From Wenxinia marina DSM 24838 (lineage in GTDB: Bacteria; Pseudomonadota; Alphaproteobacteria; Rhodobacterales; Rhodobacteraceae), in the NCBI RefSeq assembly GCF_000379485.1, contig NZ_KB902288.1:225095-289094 (forward strand): a stretch of DNA of 64,000 bases. Direction: 5' to 3'. Under the pieces are notes generated by a model. The model searched no databases and was not told the DNA's origin. It worked only from the letters and a program-made list of their open reading frames with translations. Positions 22,140-30,995 of this stretch are shown piece by piece (the stretch's first letter is position 1; each line of letters starts with the position of its first letter). The translations under genes were made by a program, and so were the position numbers.

Positions 22140-23959
22140 CGGTCGCGTCGGCACTGGCGGGGCAGGGGGGCCGGGCGACGCGCCTGCTCTACCGCCTGCG
22201 GATCGCGATGCGCGAGCCGACGACGCTGATCGGCGTCGTGATGGCGCTGCTCTTCGCCTATCTCATCATCGTTCCCATCGTGTCGATCCTGCTCGATGCG
22301 GTGCAGACCCAGTTCGGGGACGAGCGGCGCACCGCGACCGAGGTGGGCGGCTGGACCGGCTACTACCTGCACCGGACCTTTGCCTCGCCCATCGCCCGGG
22401 ACATGTTCTGGGAGCCGCTCTGGAACACGCTCTCGGTCGCCTTCTCGACCATCGCGATCTCGATCGTCCTCGGCGGCTCTCTCGCCTGGCTGGTGAGCCG
22501 GACCGACATGTTCGGCCGGCGCTGGTTCGCGACCGCGCTGATCGTGCCCTACATGCTGCCCGCCTGGACCTTTGCGCTGGCGTGGACCACGCTGTTCAAG
22601 AACCGCACCGTCGGCGGCCAGCAGGGCTGGCTGGAATCGCTCGGGGTCTCGCCGCCGGACTGGCTCGCCTACGGGCGCGTGCCGATCACGATCATCCTGG
22701 CGCTGCACTACACGCCCTTCATCATCCTGCTGTTCGGCTCCGCGCTGCGGCGCTTCGACAGCCAGCTCGAGGACTCGGCCCGGATCCTCGGCGCCGGGCG
22801 GGGGCGGATCGCGCTGTCGATCATCCTGCCGCTGATGAAGCCGGCGCTGATCTCGGCCGTGGTGTTGATCTTCGCCAAATGCCTGGGCGAATTCGGCGTG
22901 GCCTACGTGCTCGGCCTGCCGGTGAAGTTTGACGTGCTTGCCACCTCGCTCTACCGCAACATCGGCTCGCGTCAGACCGGCGTGGCGGGGGTGCTGGCAG
23001 GCGCGATCATGCTCCTCGGCATCCTGACGCTGCTGGTGGACGCCTATCTGGTGCGTGAGGCGCGGCGCTACGTCACCGTCGGCTCCAAGGGGTCGATGAA
23101 CCGGCAGAGCCGGCTCGGCCCCTGGCGGCTCGCCGCGACGGGCTATGCGGGGATCTTCTTCCTCGTGGCCGTGGGCCTGCCGCTGCTGACCCTGTTCCTG
23201 TCTACCGTAATGCGGGTTCCGGCGCGCTTCACCTGGGAAAACTTCACCCTCGACTTCTGGATCGGCCGCAACCTCGACACCGTGGCGCTGCGGCAGGGCA
23301 TCCTGCTGACCCCGGATTTCTGGGCCGCGGCCTGGAACACGCTGTGGATCGTCGGCTCAGCCTCGGTCGTGTCGGGCCTGCTCGGGCTGCTGGTGGGCTA
23401 CACCGTGGTGCGGACCCCGTTCCGCCCGCTCGGCAGCTTCCTGCGGCAGGTCACCTTTTTCCCCTACCTGGTGCCGGGAATCGCCTTTGCCGCGGCCTAC
23501 CTGTCGCTCTTTGCCGTCGCCCGCGGCCCGGTCCCGGCGCTCTACGGGACCATGTGGATCCTGATCCTCGCGCTGATCGCCGATCAGATGCCCTATGCCT
23601 CGCGCGCCGGGCTGTCGGCGATGATGCAGCTCGGCAAGGAGCCGGAAGAGGCGGCGCAGGTCGCGGGCAGCGGCTGGTTCCACCGGATGACCCGGATCGT
23701 GATCCCGATCCAGAAGTCCAGCCTCGTCACCGGCGTGCTGCTGCCGTTCATCTCGGGGATCAAGGGGCTGAGCCTTTTCGTAATCCTCGCGGTGCCCTCG
23801 ACCGACGTGCTGACCACCTACTCGCTCCGCCTCGTCGACTACCACTACACCCAGGCCGCCAATGCCGTGGTCCTGATGGTCGCCGGCCTCGCCTATTTCG
23901 GCACGGTCGCGGCCCAGAAACTCACCAAGACCAATCTCGCCGAAGGACTGGGAGGCTGA
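22136..23959 (+). CDS. ABC importer permease, two-domain AfuB/FbpB type
   Basis: A 607-residue inner-membrane protein with about twelve helices and two permease modules. Each has an EAA loop: LEDSARILGAGRGRIALSIILPLMKP at about residues 205-230 and PEEAAQVAGSGWFHRMTRIVIPIQKS at about 510-535. This fused layout is that of FbpB/AfuB permeases, annotated for ferric iron but in AfuABC shown to move hexose phosphates. The start is GTG 22136. It is followed one base later by the ATPase and then by three binding proteins and phosphatases, favouring a phosphate-ester substrate over iron. Confidence 0.85.
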   Translation: MTVASALAGQGGRATRLLYRLRIAMREPTTLIGVVMALLFAYLIIVPIVSILLDAVQTQFGDERRTATEVGGWTGYYLHRTFASPIARDMFWEPLWNTLSVAFSTIAISIVLGGSLAWLVSRTDMFGRRWFATALIVPYMLPAWTFALAWTTLFKNRTVGGQQGWLESLGVSPPDWLAYGRVPITIILALHYTPFIILLFGSALRRFDSQLEDSARILGAGRGRIALSIILPLMKPALISAVVLIFAKCLGEFGVAYVLGLPVKFDVLATSLYRNIGSRQTGVAGVLAGAIMLLGILTLLVDAYLVREARRYVTVGSKGSMNRQSRLGPWRLAATGYAGIFFLVAVGLPLLTLFLSTVMRVPARFTWENFTLDFWIGRNLDTVALRQGILLTPDFWAAAWNTLWIVGSASVVSGLLGLLVGYTVVRTPFRPLGSFLRQVTFFPYLVPGIAFAAAYLSLFAVARGPVPALYGTMWILILALIADQMPYASRAGLSAMMQLGKEPEEAAQVAGSGWFHRMTRIVIPIQKSSLVTGVLLPFISGIKGLSLFVILAVPSTDVLTTYSLRLVDYHYTQAANAVVLMVAGLAYFGTVAAQKLTKTNLAEGLGG

Positions 23960-23960
23960 C

Positions 23961-25079
23961 ATGCCGGGCATCACGCTCAGAGACGTGCAGAAGAGCTATG
24001 GCGGCTACACCGCGGTGACCGGCCTCGACCTCGAGGTGCGGGACGGAGAGTTCCTCTGCCTCCTCGGCCCCTCGGGCTGCGGCAAGACCACCACGCTCCG
24101 GATGATCGCGGGGCTGGAGAACCTGACCGGCGGCTCTCTCGCCGTCGGCGACCGGGTGGTCGACTGCCCCGACCGGGCCACCTTCGTCGCCCCCGAGAAG
24201 CGGGGGATGGGGCTGGTGTTCCAGAGCTACGCGCTCTGGCCGCACCTGACGATCGAGGACAACGTGGGCTTCGGGCTGAAGCTGCGGAAGGTCGGCCGGG
24301 CCGAGCGGAAGAAGCGCACCCAGGAGGTGATGGAGGCGCTGGGGATCGCGAAATACGCGGGCCGCTACCCGAGCCAGTTGTCCGGCGGGCAGCAGCAGCG
24401 GGTGGCGCTGGCGCGGATGCTGGCGGTGAACCCCTCGGTGCTGCTGCTGGACGAGCCGCTCTCCAACCTCGACGCGCGGCTGCGGCTGGAGATGCGGGCG
24501 GAGCTCAAGCGGATCCACGAGTCGTTCAAGACGACCATCGTCTTCGTGACCCACGACCAGTGGGAGGCGATGACGCTCGCCGACACCATCGCGGTGATGA
24601 ACGAGGGCACGCTGCAGCAGCTCGGCACGCCGGACGACATCTACGAGCGGCCCGCCAACCGTTTCGTGGCCGAGTTCGTGGGCTCGCCGCCGATCAACAT
24701 CCTCGAGTTCGGGATGGAGGACGAGCTGGTGCAGGGCGCGCGGCGCTACCTCGGCCAGCGGCATCCGCAGATCTCGGGCGCGGGCTCCATCGGGATCCGG
24801 CCGGAATCGATCCGCATCGAGACCGACAAGGCGGCGCTACGCGAGGCCGACTTCAGCGCGCCCGCGAAGGTGTCGGGCATCCTGCCGACCGGCGGAAGCT
24901 GGATCGTGGAGCTCGAGACCGGGGGGCGGGCGATGTTCATGAACACCCATGTTGCGCCGCGCGTGAGCGTGGGCGACCGGCTCTGGCTCCAGGTGCCGGC
25001 GCGGGCGCTGAATGTGTTCGACGCCAGGGGCGTGAGGGTCGCCGCGGCGGACGAGGTGCTGTCGCACGCGGCGGCCTGA
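23961..25079 (+). CDS. ABC importer ATPase (AfuC/FbpC/PotA type)
   Basis: A 372-residue ATPase. Walker A is GPSGCGKTTTLRMIAG, the Q-loop VFQSYALWPHLT, the signature LSGGQQQRVALARML, Walker B VLLLDEPLSNLD and the H-loop VFVTHDQWEAMTLAD. The C-terminal TOBE-like regulatory domain spans residues about 245-372. It energises the preceding permease. The start ATG 23961 is one base after the permease stop. Confidence 0.93.
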   Translation: MPGITLRDVQKSYGGYTAVTGLDLEVRDGEFLCLLGPSGCGKTTTLRMIAGLENLTGGSLAVGDRVVDCPDRATFVAPEKRGMGLVFQSYALWPHLTIEDNVGFGLKLRKVGRAERKKRTQEVMEALGIAKYAGRYPSQLSGGQQQRVALARMLAVNPSVLLLDEPLSNLDARLRLEMRAELKRIHESFKTTIVFVTHDQWEAMTLADTIAVMNEGTLQQLGTPDDIYERPANRFVAEFVGSPPINILEFGMEDELVQGARRYLGQRHPQISGAGSIGIRPESIRIETDKAALREADFSAPAKVSGILPTGGSWIVELETGGRAMFMNTHVAPRVSVGDRLWLQVPARALNVFDARGVRVAAADEVLSHAAA

Positions 25080-25104
25080 CATTTCAACAGGAACGGAGGA
25101 ACCC

Positions 25105-26208
25105 ATGACACGGATGCACACGGGACGGGCGGCGCTCGCGCTGGCCCTGACCGCGGGAGGAGCCGCGGCGCAGGACTTCGACCTCGACGCGCTGATCGAG
25201 GCGGCGCGGGCCGAGCCGCCGCTGGTGGTCTATGCCGTCACCGGCAAGATCGTGGAGACGGCGGAGGCCTTCTCCGAACTATACGGTGTCGAGGCCGAGG
25301 GGCGGAAGGTCAACGAGGCCGACCAGATCGAGCTGACCATCCGCGAAGCGCAGTCGGGCAACGTCGTGGGCGACCTCGCCGTGGCGGGCGACGTGGCTGC
25401 TCTGTTGGGCCAGGTGGTGCCACAGGGCCTCGCGGCGAGCTGGCTGCCGCCGGACATGGCCGAGGGCATCGCGCCCGGTGAGCAGGATCCGCTGGTCGTG
25501 GTCTCGGACCCGCATGTCTGGGCCTATTCGACCGAGGTCTGGGACGAGTGCCCGGTCTCGAACGTCTGGGAGCTGACCGAGCCCGAGTGGCAGGGCCGGC
25601 TCGCGATGATGGACCCGCTGGTTAAGGCGCTCTACGCCGACTGGTTCAACCAGCTCGAGACCCATCACGACGACGCCATGGCTGCGGCCTACGAGGCGCA
25701 TTTCGGCCATCCGCTCGAGACCGAGGAAGCGAGCGCCACCGCCGCCTGGGTCCGCGCCTTCGCCGAGAACGCGCCGCTCCTGGGCGATTCCACCGCCGTC
25801 GCGCAGGCGATCGGGGCGGTCGGGCAGGAGGCGCCGTTCTTCGGCATCCTCTCCACCGCCAAGTTCCGCGACAACCTGACGGGCGAGCTTTCGCTCGGCA
25901 TCTGCGAGGGGATGGAGCCGTTCTCGGGCTGGCTCTACCCCGGGCTCGCGATGATCGCGGAGGGGACCGACAGCCCGAACGCCGCGCGGCTCTTTACCCG
26001 CTACCTGCTGACCGAGGAAGGGATCGCCCCGATGTCGGTCGACGGGAAGATGTCGTCCAACAGCGCCGTCCCGGCCAACCCCGAGGAGGTCTCGGGCGTG
26101 GCGGAGGTGATGGACCAGCTCATGACCTACGACACCGCGACGGCGGCGGAGGACTTCGACCGCCGGCAGGACTGGCAGGACTTCTGGCGCATCCACTACG
26201 CGCGCTAA
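25105..26208 (+). CDS. ABC importer periplasmic binding protein 1 (of three tandem paralogues)
   Basis: A 367-residue protein with a signal peptide ending AAAQ, then DFDLDALIEAARAEPPLVVY. It is an extracellular solute-binding protein of the iron/AfuA superfamily (type II fold). Two Cys (DECPVSNVWEL and GICEGMEPF) are conserved in all three copies and probably form a disulfide. No Tyr-Tyr iron ligand pair is visible. The ends QDWQDFWRIHYAR are near-identical in the set. The start ATG 25105 has AACGGAGG upstream. Confidence 0.85.
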   Translation: MTRMHTGRAALALALTAGGAAAQDFDLDALIEAARAEPPLVVYAVTGKIVETAEAFSELYGVEAEGRKVNEADQIELTIREAQSGNVVGDLAVAGDVAALLGQVVPQGLAASWLPPDMAEGIAPGEQDPLVVVSDPHVWAYSTEVWDECPVSNVWELTEPEWQGRLAMMDPLVKALYADWFNQLETHHDDAMAAAYEAHFGHPLETEEASATAAWVRAFAENAPLLGDSTAVAQAIGAVGQEAPFFGILSTAKFRDNLTGELSLGICEGMEPFSGWLYPGLAMIAEGTDSPNAARLFTRYLLTEEGIAPMSVDGKMSSNSAVPANPEEVSGVAEVMDQLMTYDTATAAEDFDRRQDWQDFWRIHYAR

Positions 26209-26267
26209 GCATCGGGCCCGGCGCCGAGGAGGGTGCGGGGCCTTTCAACGGGAGGAGGAGAGAGACG

Positions 26268-27383
26268 ATGACGAAAGATGCGACGTTCCGGGGCTGGGTC
26301 CCCGCGCTCGGCCTTGCCCTCGCGGCCGGAGGGGCGCAGGCGCAGGACTTCGACCTCGACGCGCTGATCGAGGCGGCGCGGGCGGAACCCCCGCTCGCCG
26401 TGTTCGACAGCACTGGCAAGATCGTCGAGATGGCCGAGGCCTTCGCGGCGGAATACGGGCTCGAAGCGGTCGGCCAGAAGGTCAAGGCCGAGGAACAGCT
26501 CGAGATGATGGCACGCGAGGCGATAGCCGGGAACGTGCAGGGCGACGTCTCGATCATCTCGGACGCGCCGGCGGCGATCGCGCAGCTCCTGCCGAACGGT
26601 TTCGCGGAAAGCTGGGTGCCGCCCGACCTCGCCGATTCCATCCTGCCGGAATACCAGGACCCACTGGTCGTGGTCACAATGGCCAACGTATGGACCTACA
26701 ACACCGAGATCTACGACGCCTGCCCGGTGTCGAACGTCTGGGAACTGACCGAGCCGGAATGGCGCGGCCGGGTCGCGATGCAGGACCCGCTCGGCAAATC
26801 GGTCTACACCGACTGGTTCAACCAGATGCAGTCGCATGGCGACGCCGAGATGGCCGCCGCCTTCGAGGCGCATTTCGGCACCGCACCCGACCTGTCCGAG
26901 ATGTCGGCGACCGAGCAATGGGTCGCCGCCCTCGCCGCCAACGCGCCGCTGCTCGGCAGTTCCGACAGCAACGCGGGCGAGGCGGTGGGGGCGCCGGGCC
27001 AGTCCGAGGGATTCATCGGACTAATGAGCTCGGCCAAGTACCGCGACAATGCCGACAGCGACTACCGCCTCGGGCTGTGCGCGGACATGCAGCCCTGGAT
27101 CGGCTTCACCAATGCCGGTGTCGGCCTGATCGCGAGCGGGACCGACAGCCCGAACGCGGCACGGCTGTTCATGCGCTGGGTGCTGACGCCCGAGGGGATC
27201 GCCCCGCAGGCCGAGGACGGCAAGATGTCGTCCAACACCGAGGTCGGCCTGCCGGACGACGAGCCCTCGGGCATCGGCGCCTCCTGGAACCGGCTGCTCA
27301 CCTACGACATGTCGACCGCGCTCGACGACTGGGACAGCCGGCAGGACTGGCAGGATTTCTGGCGCCTCAACTACGTGCGCTGA
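26268..27383 (+). CDS. ABC importer periplasmic binding protein 2
   Basis: A 371-residue paralogue of the protein at 25105-26208. The signal peptide ends GAQAQ; the mature start DFDLDALIEAARAEPPLAVFDSTGKIVEMAEAF is shared, as are ACPVSNVWELTEPEW, GLMSSAKYRDN and DWDSRQDWQDFWRLNYVR. The middle (residues 160-260), which would line the ligand cleft, varies most between copies, suggesting different ligands for one permease. The start has GGGAGGAGGAGA upstream. A strong hairpin at 27392-27413 follows. Confidence 0.85.
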   Translation: MTKDATFRGWVPALGLALAAGGAQAQDFDLDALIEAARAEPPLAVFDSTGKIVEMAEAFAAEYGLEAVGQKVKAEEQLEMMAREAIAGNVQGDVSIISDAPAAIAQLLPNGFAESWVPPDLADSILPEYQDPLVVVTMANVWTYNTEIYDACPVSNVWELTEPEWRGRVAMQDPLGKSVYTDWFNQMQSHGDAEMAAAFEAHFGTAPDLSEMSATEQWVAALAANAPLLGSSDSNAGEAVGAPGQSEGFIGLMSSAKYRDNADSDYRLGLCADMQPWIGFTNAGVGLIASGTDSPNAARLFMRWVLTPEGIAPQAEDGKMSSNTEVGLPDDEPSGIGASWNRLLTYDMSTALDDWDSRQDWQDFWRLNYVR

Positions 27384-27391
27384 GGAACGGC

Positions 27392-27413
27392 GGGGGGCGG
27401 TCCGCCGCCCCCC
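27392..27413 (+). other. Intercistronic hairpin after binding protein 2
   Basis: GGGGGGCGG (27392-27400), loop TCCG, CCGCCCCCC (27405-27413). It lies nine bases after the stop codon and probably protects upstream mRNA or attenuates downstream expression. Confidence 0.6.
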
Positions 27414-27440
27414 GGGAACGACCGGGAGGAAACAGGGAAC

Positions 27441-28550
27441 ATGACGACCATGACGAAACTCGCCGCATCCGTCATCGCGCTGGCCGCGCTCGCCGGGCCC
27501 GCGCTGGCGCAGGACTTCGACCTCGAGGCGCTGATCGAGGCGGCACGTGGCGAGCCGCCGCTGACCGTTTACGACAGCACCGGCAAGATCGTCGACATGG
27601 CCGAGACCTTCGCGGCCGAATACGGGCTGCAGGCCACCGGCGAGAAGGTGTCGGCCAACTCGCAGCTCGAGATGATCATCCGCGAGGCGCAGGCCGGCAA
27701 CGTCGTCGGCGACGTGCTGATGATCACCGACGCGCCGGCGGCGCTGGCGCAGCTGATCCCGCAGGGCTTCGTGGAAAGCTGGATCCCCGGCGACATGACC
27801 GCGAACATCCCGGCCGAGTACCAGGACCCGCTGACCGCCACGACGAACGCGAACGTCTGGGCCTACAACACCGAGGTCTACGACGAATGCCCGGTGTCCA
27901 ACATCTGGGAGTTGACGGAGCCCGAGTGGCAGGGCCGCGTCGCCTTGACCGACCCGCTGTCGAAGTCGAGCTACACCGACTGGTTCAGCCAGATGGAGGC
28001 GCATTCGGACGCCGAGATCGCGGCGGCCTACGAGGCCCATACCGGCAATCCGCTGCCGGGCGATTACGACAGCGCGACCGAGGCCTGGGTCGCCGCGCTG
28101 GCGGAGAACGGCCCGCTGCTGACCGATGGCGACGACCCGGTCTCGGCCGCGGTCGGCGCGCCGGGGCAGGCGGAGCCGTTCATCGGACTGATGAGCTCGG
28201 CCAAGTTCCGCGACGTGGAGGATATGGGTCACCGGATGGCGATCTGCGACACGATGGAGCCCTTCGTCGGCTGGACCTATTCCAAGCTTGCGCTCATCGC
28301 GACCGGCACCGACAGCCCGAACGCCGCACGGCTCTTCGTGCACTACGTGCTGACCGAGGACGGGATCGCGCCGCAGATGGTGGACGGCAAGGTGCCGACC
28401 AACACCCAGATCGCGATGCCGGCGGACGAGCCTTCGGGAATCGTCGATCTCTGGGACCGGCTCCTGCCCTACGACAGCTCCACCGGCCTCGACGACTGGG
28501 ACACCCGGCAGGCCTGGCAGGACTTCTGGCGGATGCATTATAGCCGCTGA
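27441..28550 (+). CDS. ABC importer periplasmic binding protein 3
   Basis: A 369-residue third paralogue. The signal peptide ends GPALAQ, then DFDLEALIEAARGEPPLTVYDSTGKIVDMAETF. The conserved Cys pair is in YDECPVSNIWEL and ICDTMEPF, and the end is DWDTRQAWQDFWRMHYSR. It is closer to copy 2 than to copy 1 in the STGKIV and SAKFRD regions. It is followed by a hairpin (28561-28585) and the first IMPase-family gene. Confidence 0.85.
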   Translation: MTTMTKLAASVIALAALAGPALAQDFDLEALIEAARGEPPLTVYDSTGKIVDMAETFAAEYGLQATGEKVSANSQLEMIIREAQAGNVVGDVLMITDAPAALAQLIPQGFVESWIPGDMTANIPAEYQDPLTATTNANVWAYNTEVYDECPVSNIWELTEPEWQGRVALTDPLSKSSYTDWFSQMEAHSDAEIAAAYEAHTGNPLPGDYDSATEAWVAALAENGPLLTDGDDPVSAAVGAPGQAEPFIGLMSSAKFRDVEDMGHRMAICDTMEPFVGWTYSKLALIATGTDSPNAARLFVHYVLTEDGIAPQMVDGKVPTNTQIAMPADEPSGIVDLWDRLLPYDSSTGLDDWDTRQAWQDFWRMHYSR

Positions 28551-28560
28551 CCCGCTCCCG

Positions 28561-28585
28561 CTCCGGGCCGTCTTCCGGCCCGGAG
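28561..28585 (+). other. Intercistronic hairpin after binding protein 3
   Basis: CTCCGGGCC, seven-base loop, GGCCCGGAG, a perfect 9-bp stem ten bases after the stop codon. It is placed like the hairpins after the other binding-protein genes. Confidence 0.6.
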
Positions 28586-28609
28586 CCCACCACGAAAGGA
28601 CCATTCCCG

Positions 28610-29482
28610 ATGACGATCATCGCCGCAGTGGACTCTCCCGCGGACGGGGACGCTCTGGCGGCCCGGCTGCGCCGGGTGGCGGAGGAGGTCGCCCGCGAGG
28701 CGGGCGATCCCCTGAAGGGCGCCTTCCGGGCGGCGATGGAGGTCGACTACAAGGTGGACCTCCACGACCCCGTCACCGTCCACGACCGCCGCACCGAGGC
28801 GCTGATCCGCGACCGCCTGCTGGGCGAGGTCCCGGACTCCGCTTTCCTCGGCGAGGAGGGCGGAGAGATCGGCTCCGGCCCGGTGAAATGGCTCGTGGAC
28901 CCGATCGACGGGACCTCGAACTTCGCGGCCGGCCTCGCCTTCTGGTGCGTCTCGATCGGCGCGGTGGCGGACGGCCGGATCCTCGCCGGGGTGGTCTACG
29001 ATCCGATGACCGGCAACCTGTTCTCGGCCGACCTCGACGGCGTCTGGCTGAACGGAGAGCCACTGGTCCCCCGCCCCGCGCGCGAGGAGGCGAGGGCGGC
29101 GCTCATCACTGGCTTCCCCGTTCAGCGCGACTTCCGCCTCGACGGGCGCGAGACGGCGCTGGCCGATTTCGGCGAGTTGGTCTCGGCCTTCTCGACCCTC
29201 CGCCGCCCCGGCAGCGCGGCGTTGACGCTCTGCCATGTCGCGGCCGGCTGGACCGACGCGGCGGTGGGCTTCGGCGTGAACGCCTGGGACGTGACCGCCG
29301 CCATCCTGGTCCTGCGCCAGGCCGGTGGGCACTATCGCCCGCTGACGCTCGGCAAGGTGCCCGACGGCTCGGCCGATCAGCTCTGTCCCGGCTACGTGGC
29401 CCATGGTCCCGGCGCCACCTATCCCACCCTCGACCGCGTGGCCGACCGGATCGACGCCCGCCGCCGGGCCCGCGCGGCATGA
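28610..29482 (+). CDS. Inositol-monophosphatase-family phosphatase A
   Basis: A 290-residue Mg-dependent, Li-sensitive-type phosphatase. Motifs are LGEEGGEIG (metal Glu), WLVDPIDGTSNFAAGLAFW (metal Asp pair) and VNAWDVTAAILVLRQAGG (third metal Asp and substrate loop). The family hydrolyses inositol monophosphates, sugar 1-phosphates or PAP. It lies directly behind the binding-protein genes and 42 bp before a second family member. Substrate assignment needs biochemistry; an imported phosphate ester is inferred. Confidence 0.88.
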   Translation: MTIIAAVDSPADGDALAARLRRVAEEVAREAGDPLKGAFRAAMEVDYKVDLHDPVTVHDRRTEALIRDRLLGEVPDSAFLGEEGGEIGSGPVKWLVDPIDGTSNFAAGLAFWCVSIGAVADGRILAGVVYDPMTGNLFSADLDGVWLNGEPLVPRPAREEARAALITGFPVQRDFRLDGRETALADFGELVSAFSTLRRPGSAALTLCHVAAGWTDAAVGFGVNAWDVTAAILVLRQAGGHYRPLTLGKVPDGSADQLCPGYVAHGPGATYPTLDRVADRIDARRRARAA

Positions 29483-29523
29483 GCCGCAGCGCCCCCCCGG
29501 CCAACCAGAACGGAGACCTCCGC

Positions 29524-30366
29524 ATGACCTCATCCTCCGCCGACGCCGACCTCGATGCCCGCGCCGCTTTCGCCCGCAATCTGGTGGAGAGCGCCGGGCG
29601 CATCGCGCTCGACGGGTTCCGTCGCCGCGACCCGGCCGAGATCGCGATGAAGGGCGCGCAGGACTTCCTGACCGAGACGGACGCCGCGGTGGAGGCCCAT
29701 GTGAAGGCGCGCCTGGCCGAGGCCTTCCCCGAGGACGACGTCCTGGGAGAGGAGACCGGCGGCGCCGTCACCGGCCGCTCGCTCTGGGTCGTGGACCCGA
29801 TCGACGGCACCGCGAACTTTGCCCGAGGGATCGCGCATTTCTGCATCGCGCTCGCCTATGTCCGCGACGGGGTGACCGAGATCGGCGCGATCCTGTCGCC
29901 TGCCACGCGGGAGCTGTGGTTCGCCCGCCGCGGGCAGGGCGGCACCTGCAACGACGTGTCCCTTCGCGTCGCCGGCACCCGCGACTTCCCCGCCGCCTGC
30001 CTCGAGCTCGGCTGGAGCAACCGGCGCCCGCTGCAGAGCTACATGGACGCGATGTCCCGCCTGCTCGCCCGGGGCGCCAACATCCGCCGCGCCGCCTCGG
30101 GGGCGCTCGGCCTCGCCTATGTCGCCGACGGGCGCTCGGACGGCTACGCCGAGCTGCACATGAACGCCTGGGACTGCCTCGCCGGGCTTCTCATGGTCGA
30201 GGAGGCGGGCGGCCGCGTCAGCGCGCTCCCCGAGGACGGGCTGGGGCAGGGGGGCGCGGTGCTCGCCGTCGTTCCAGCGCTGGCCGAGGCGGTGAGCGAG
30301 GCCACAGGCATCGCACTCTGTCCCGAGTCGCTTTCCGACGCCACACGCACGAGGCTGACCGCATGA
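29524..30366 (+). CDS. Inositol-monophosphatase-family phosphatase B
   Basis: A 280-residue protein closer to classical IMPase (SuhB) than its neighbour: LGEETGGAVTG, LWVVDPIDGTANFARGIAHFC, LRRAASGALGLAYVADGRSDGY-like GALGLAY, and MNAWDCLAGLLMVEEAGGRV. The start ATG 29524 has GGAG upstream; the frame continues back to 28888 only as a shadow of gene A. Its stop overlaps the next ATG (ATGA), so it is translationally coupled to the Cys-phosphatase. Confidence 0.88.
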   Translation: MTSSSADADLDARAAFARNLVESAGRIALDGFRRRDPAEIAMKGAQDFLTETDAAVEAHVKARLAEAFPEDDVLGEETGGAVTGRSLWVVDPIDGTANFARGIAHFCIALAYVRDGVTEIGAILSPATRELWFARRGQGGTCNDVSLRVAGTRDFPAACLELGWSNRRPLQSYMDAMSRLLARGANIRRAASGALGLAYVADGRSDGYAELHMNAWDCLAGLLMVEEAGGRVSALPEDGLGQGGAVLAVVPALAEAVSEATGIALCPESLSDATRTRLTA

Positions 30367-30995
30367 ACACCAACGTCTCGCCGGAGTCGCTGCACTACGA
30401 CCGCCCCGACATCTCCCTGATCGAGGAGCGGCTGGAGCCCTATAGCGTCGCGCTCTACGTCGGCGGGCGCGAGGGGGCGTCGAACCTCGATCTGCTGCGG
30501 AAGCACGGCATCACCACGGTGGTGAACTGCGCCGTCAACTTCGACATCAACCTAGTGCAGGAGACGGACCCGGATTCGGACCCGGCGAACCTGCCCTGGG
30601 GCCATGGCGCGGTCCGCTACTACAAGCTCGGCCTCGTGGACGGCCCGGGCAATGCCGAGACGATGATGCTTGCCGGCTACTACCTCCTGCGCGGGGCGCT
30701 GTCGCAGGTGCTGCCGGAGCGGGCGAGCTATCCTACGCGAGAACGGGGGAACGTGTTGGTGAACTGCCGCGGCGGGCGGAGCCGGTCGGTGGCGCTGGTG
30801 GCGCTGCTGCTGCATCACGCGATGCCGGACAAGTATCCGAGCTACGACGCCGCCCTCGCCCATGTCCGCGAGGCGCGGGAGCTGCGGCCGGACGAGTGGA
30901 ACTCCGCCCCGAAGCCGATGCTGGTGAACGCCGCGAAGAAGGCTTCCGAATGGATCGACCGGATCGGACACGAGGACCCAGCCGCGCCCCGATGA
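30363..30995 (+). CDS. Dual-specificity / Cys-based phosphatase
   Basis: A 210-residue protein with an N-terminal DSP segment (YVGGREGASNLDLLRKHGITTVVNCAVNF) and the P-loop VLVNCRGGRSRSVALVALLL. Cys135-X5-Arg141 forms the CX5R catalytic motif, with Asn in place of the usual His before Cys. The general acid may be Asp94 in the VDGPGNAE loop. Such enzymes act on phosphoproteins, but the PTP fold also includes inositol-polyphosphate phosphatases. Position in this cassette favours a small-molecule phosphate ester. It overlaps both neighbours by ATGA. Confidence 0.82.
   Translation: MNTNVSPESLHYDRPDISLIEERLEPYSVALYVGGREGASNLDLLRKHGITTVVNCAVNFDINLVQETDPDSDPANLPWGHGAVRYYKLGLVDGPGNAETMMLAGYYLLRGALSQVLPERASYPTRERGNVLVNCRGGRSRSVALVALLLHHAMPDKYPSYDAALAHVREARELRPDEWNSAPKPMLVNAAKKASEWIDRIGHEDPAAPR

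Noticed and set aside
22136..28550. Ferric iron transport annotation for the first importer
   Set aside because: Fold family fits, but no Tyr-Tyr iron ligands are visible in the binding proteins and four phosphatases share the operon. Kept only as an alternative.
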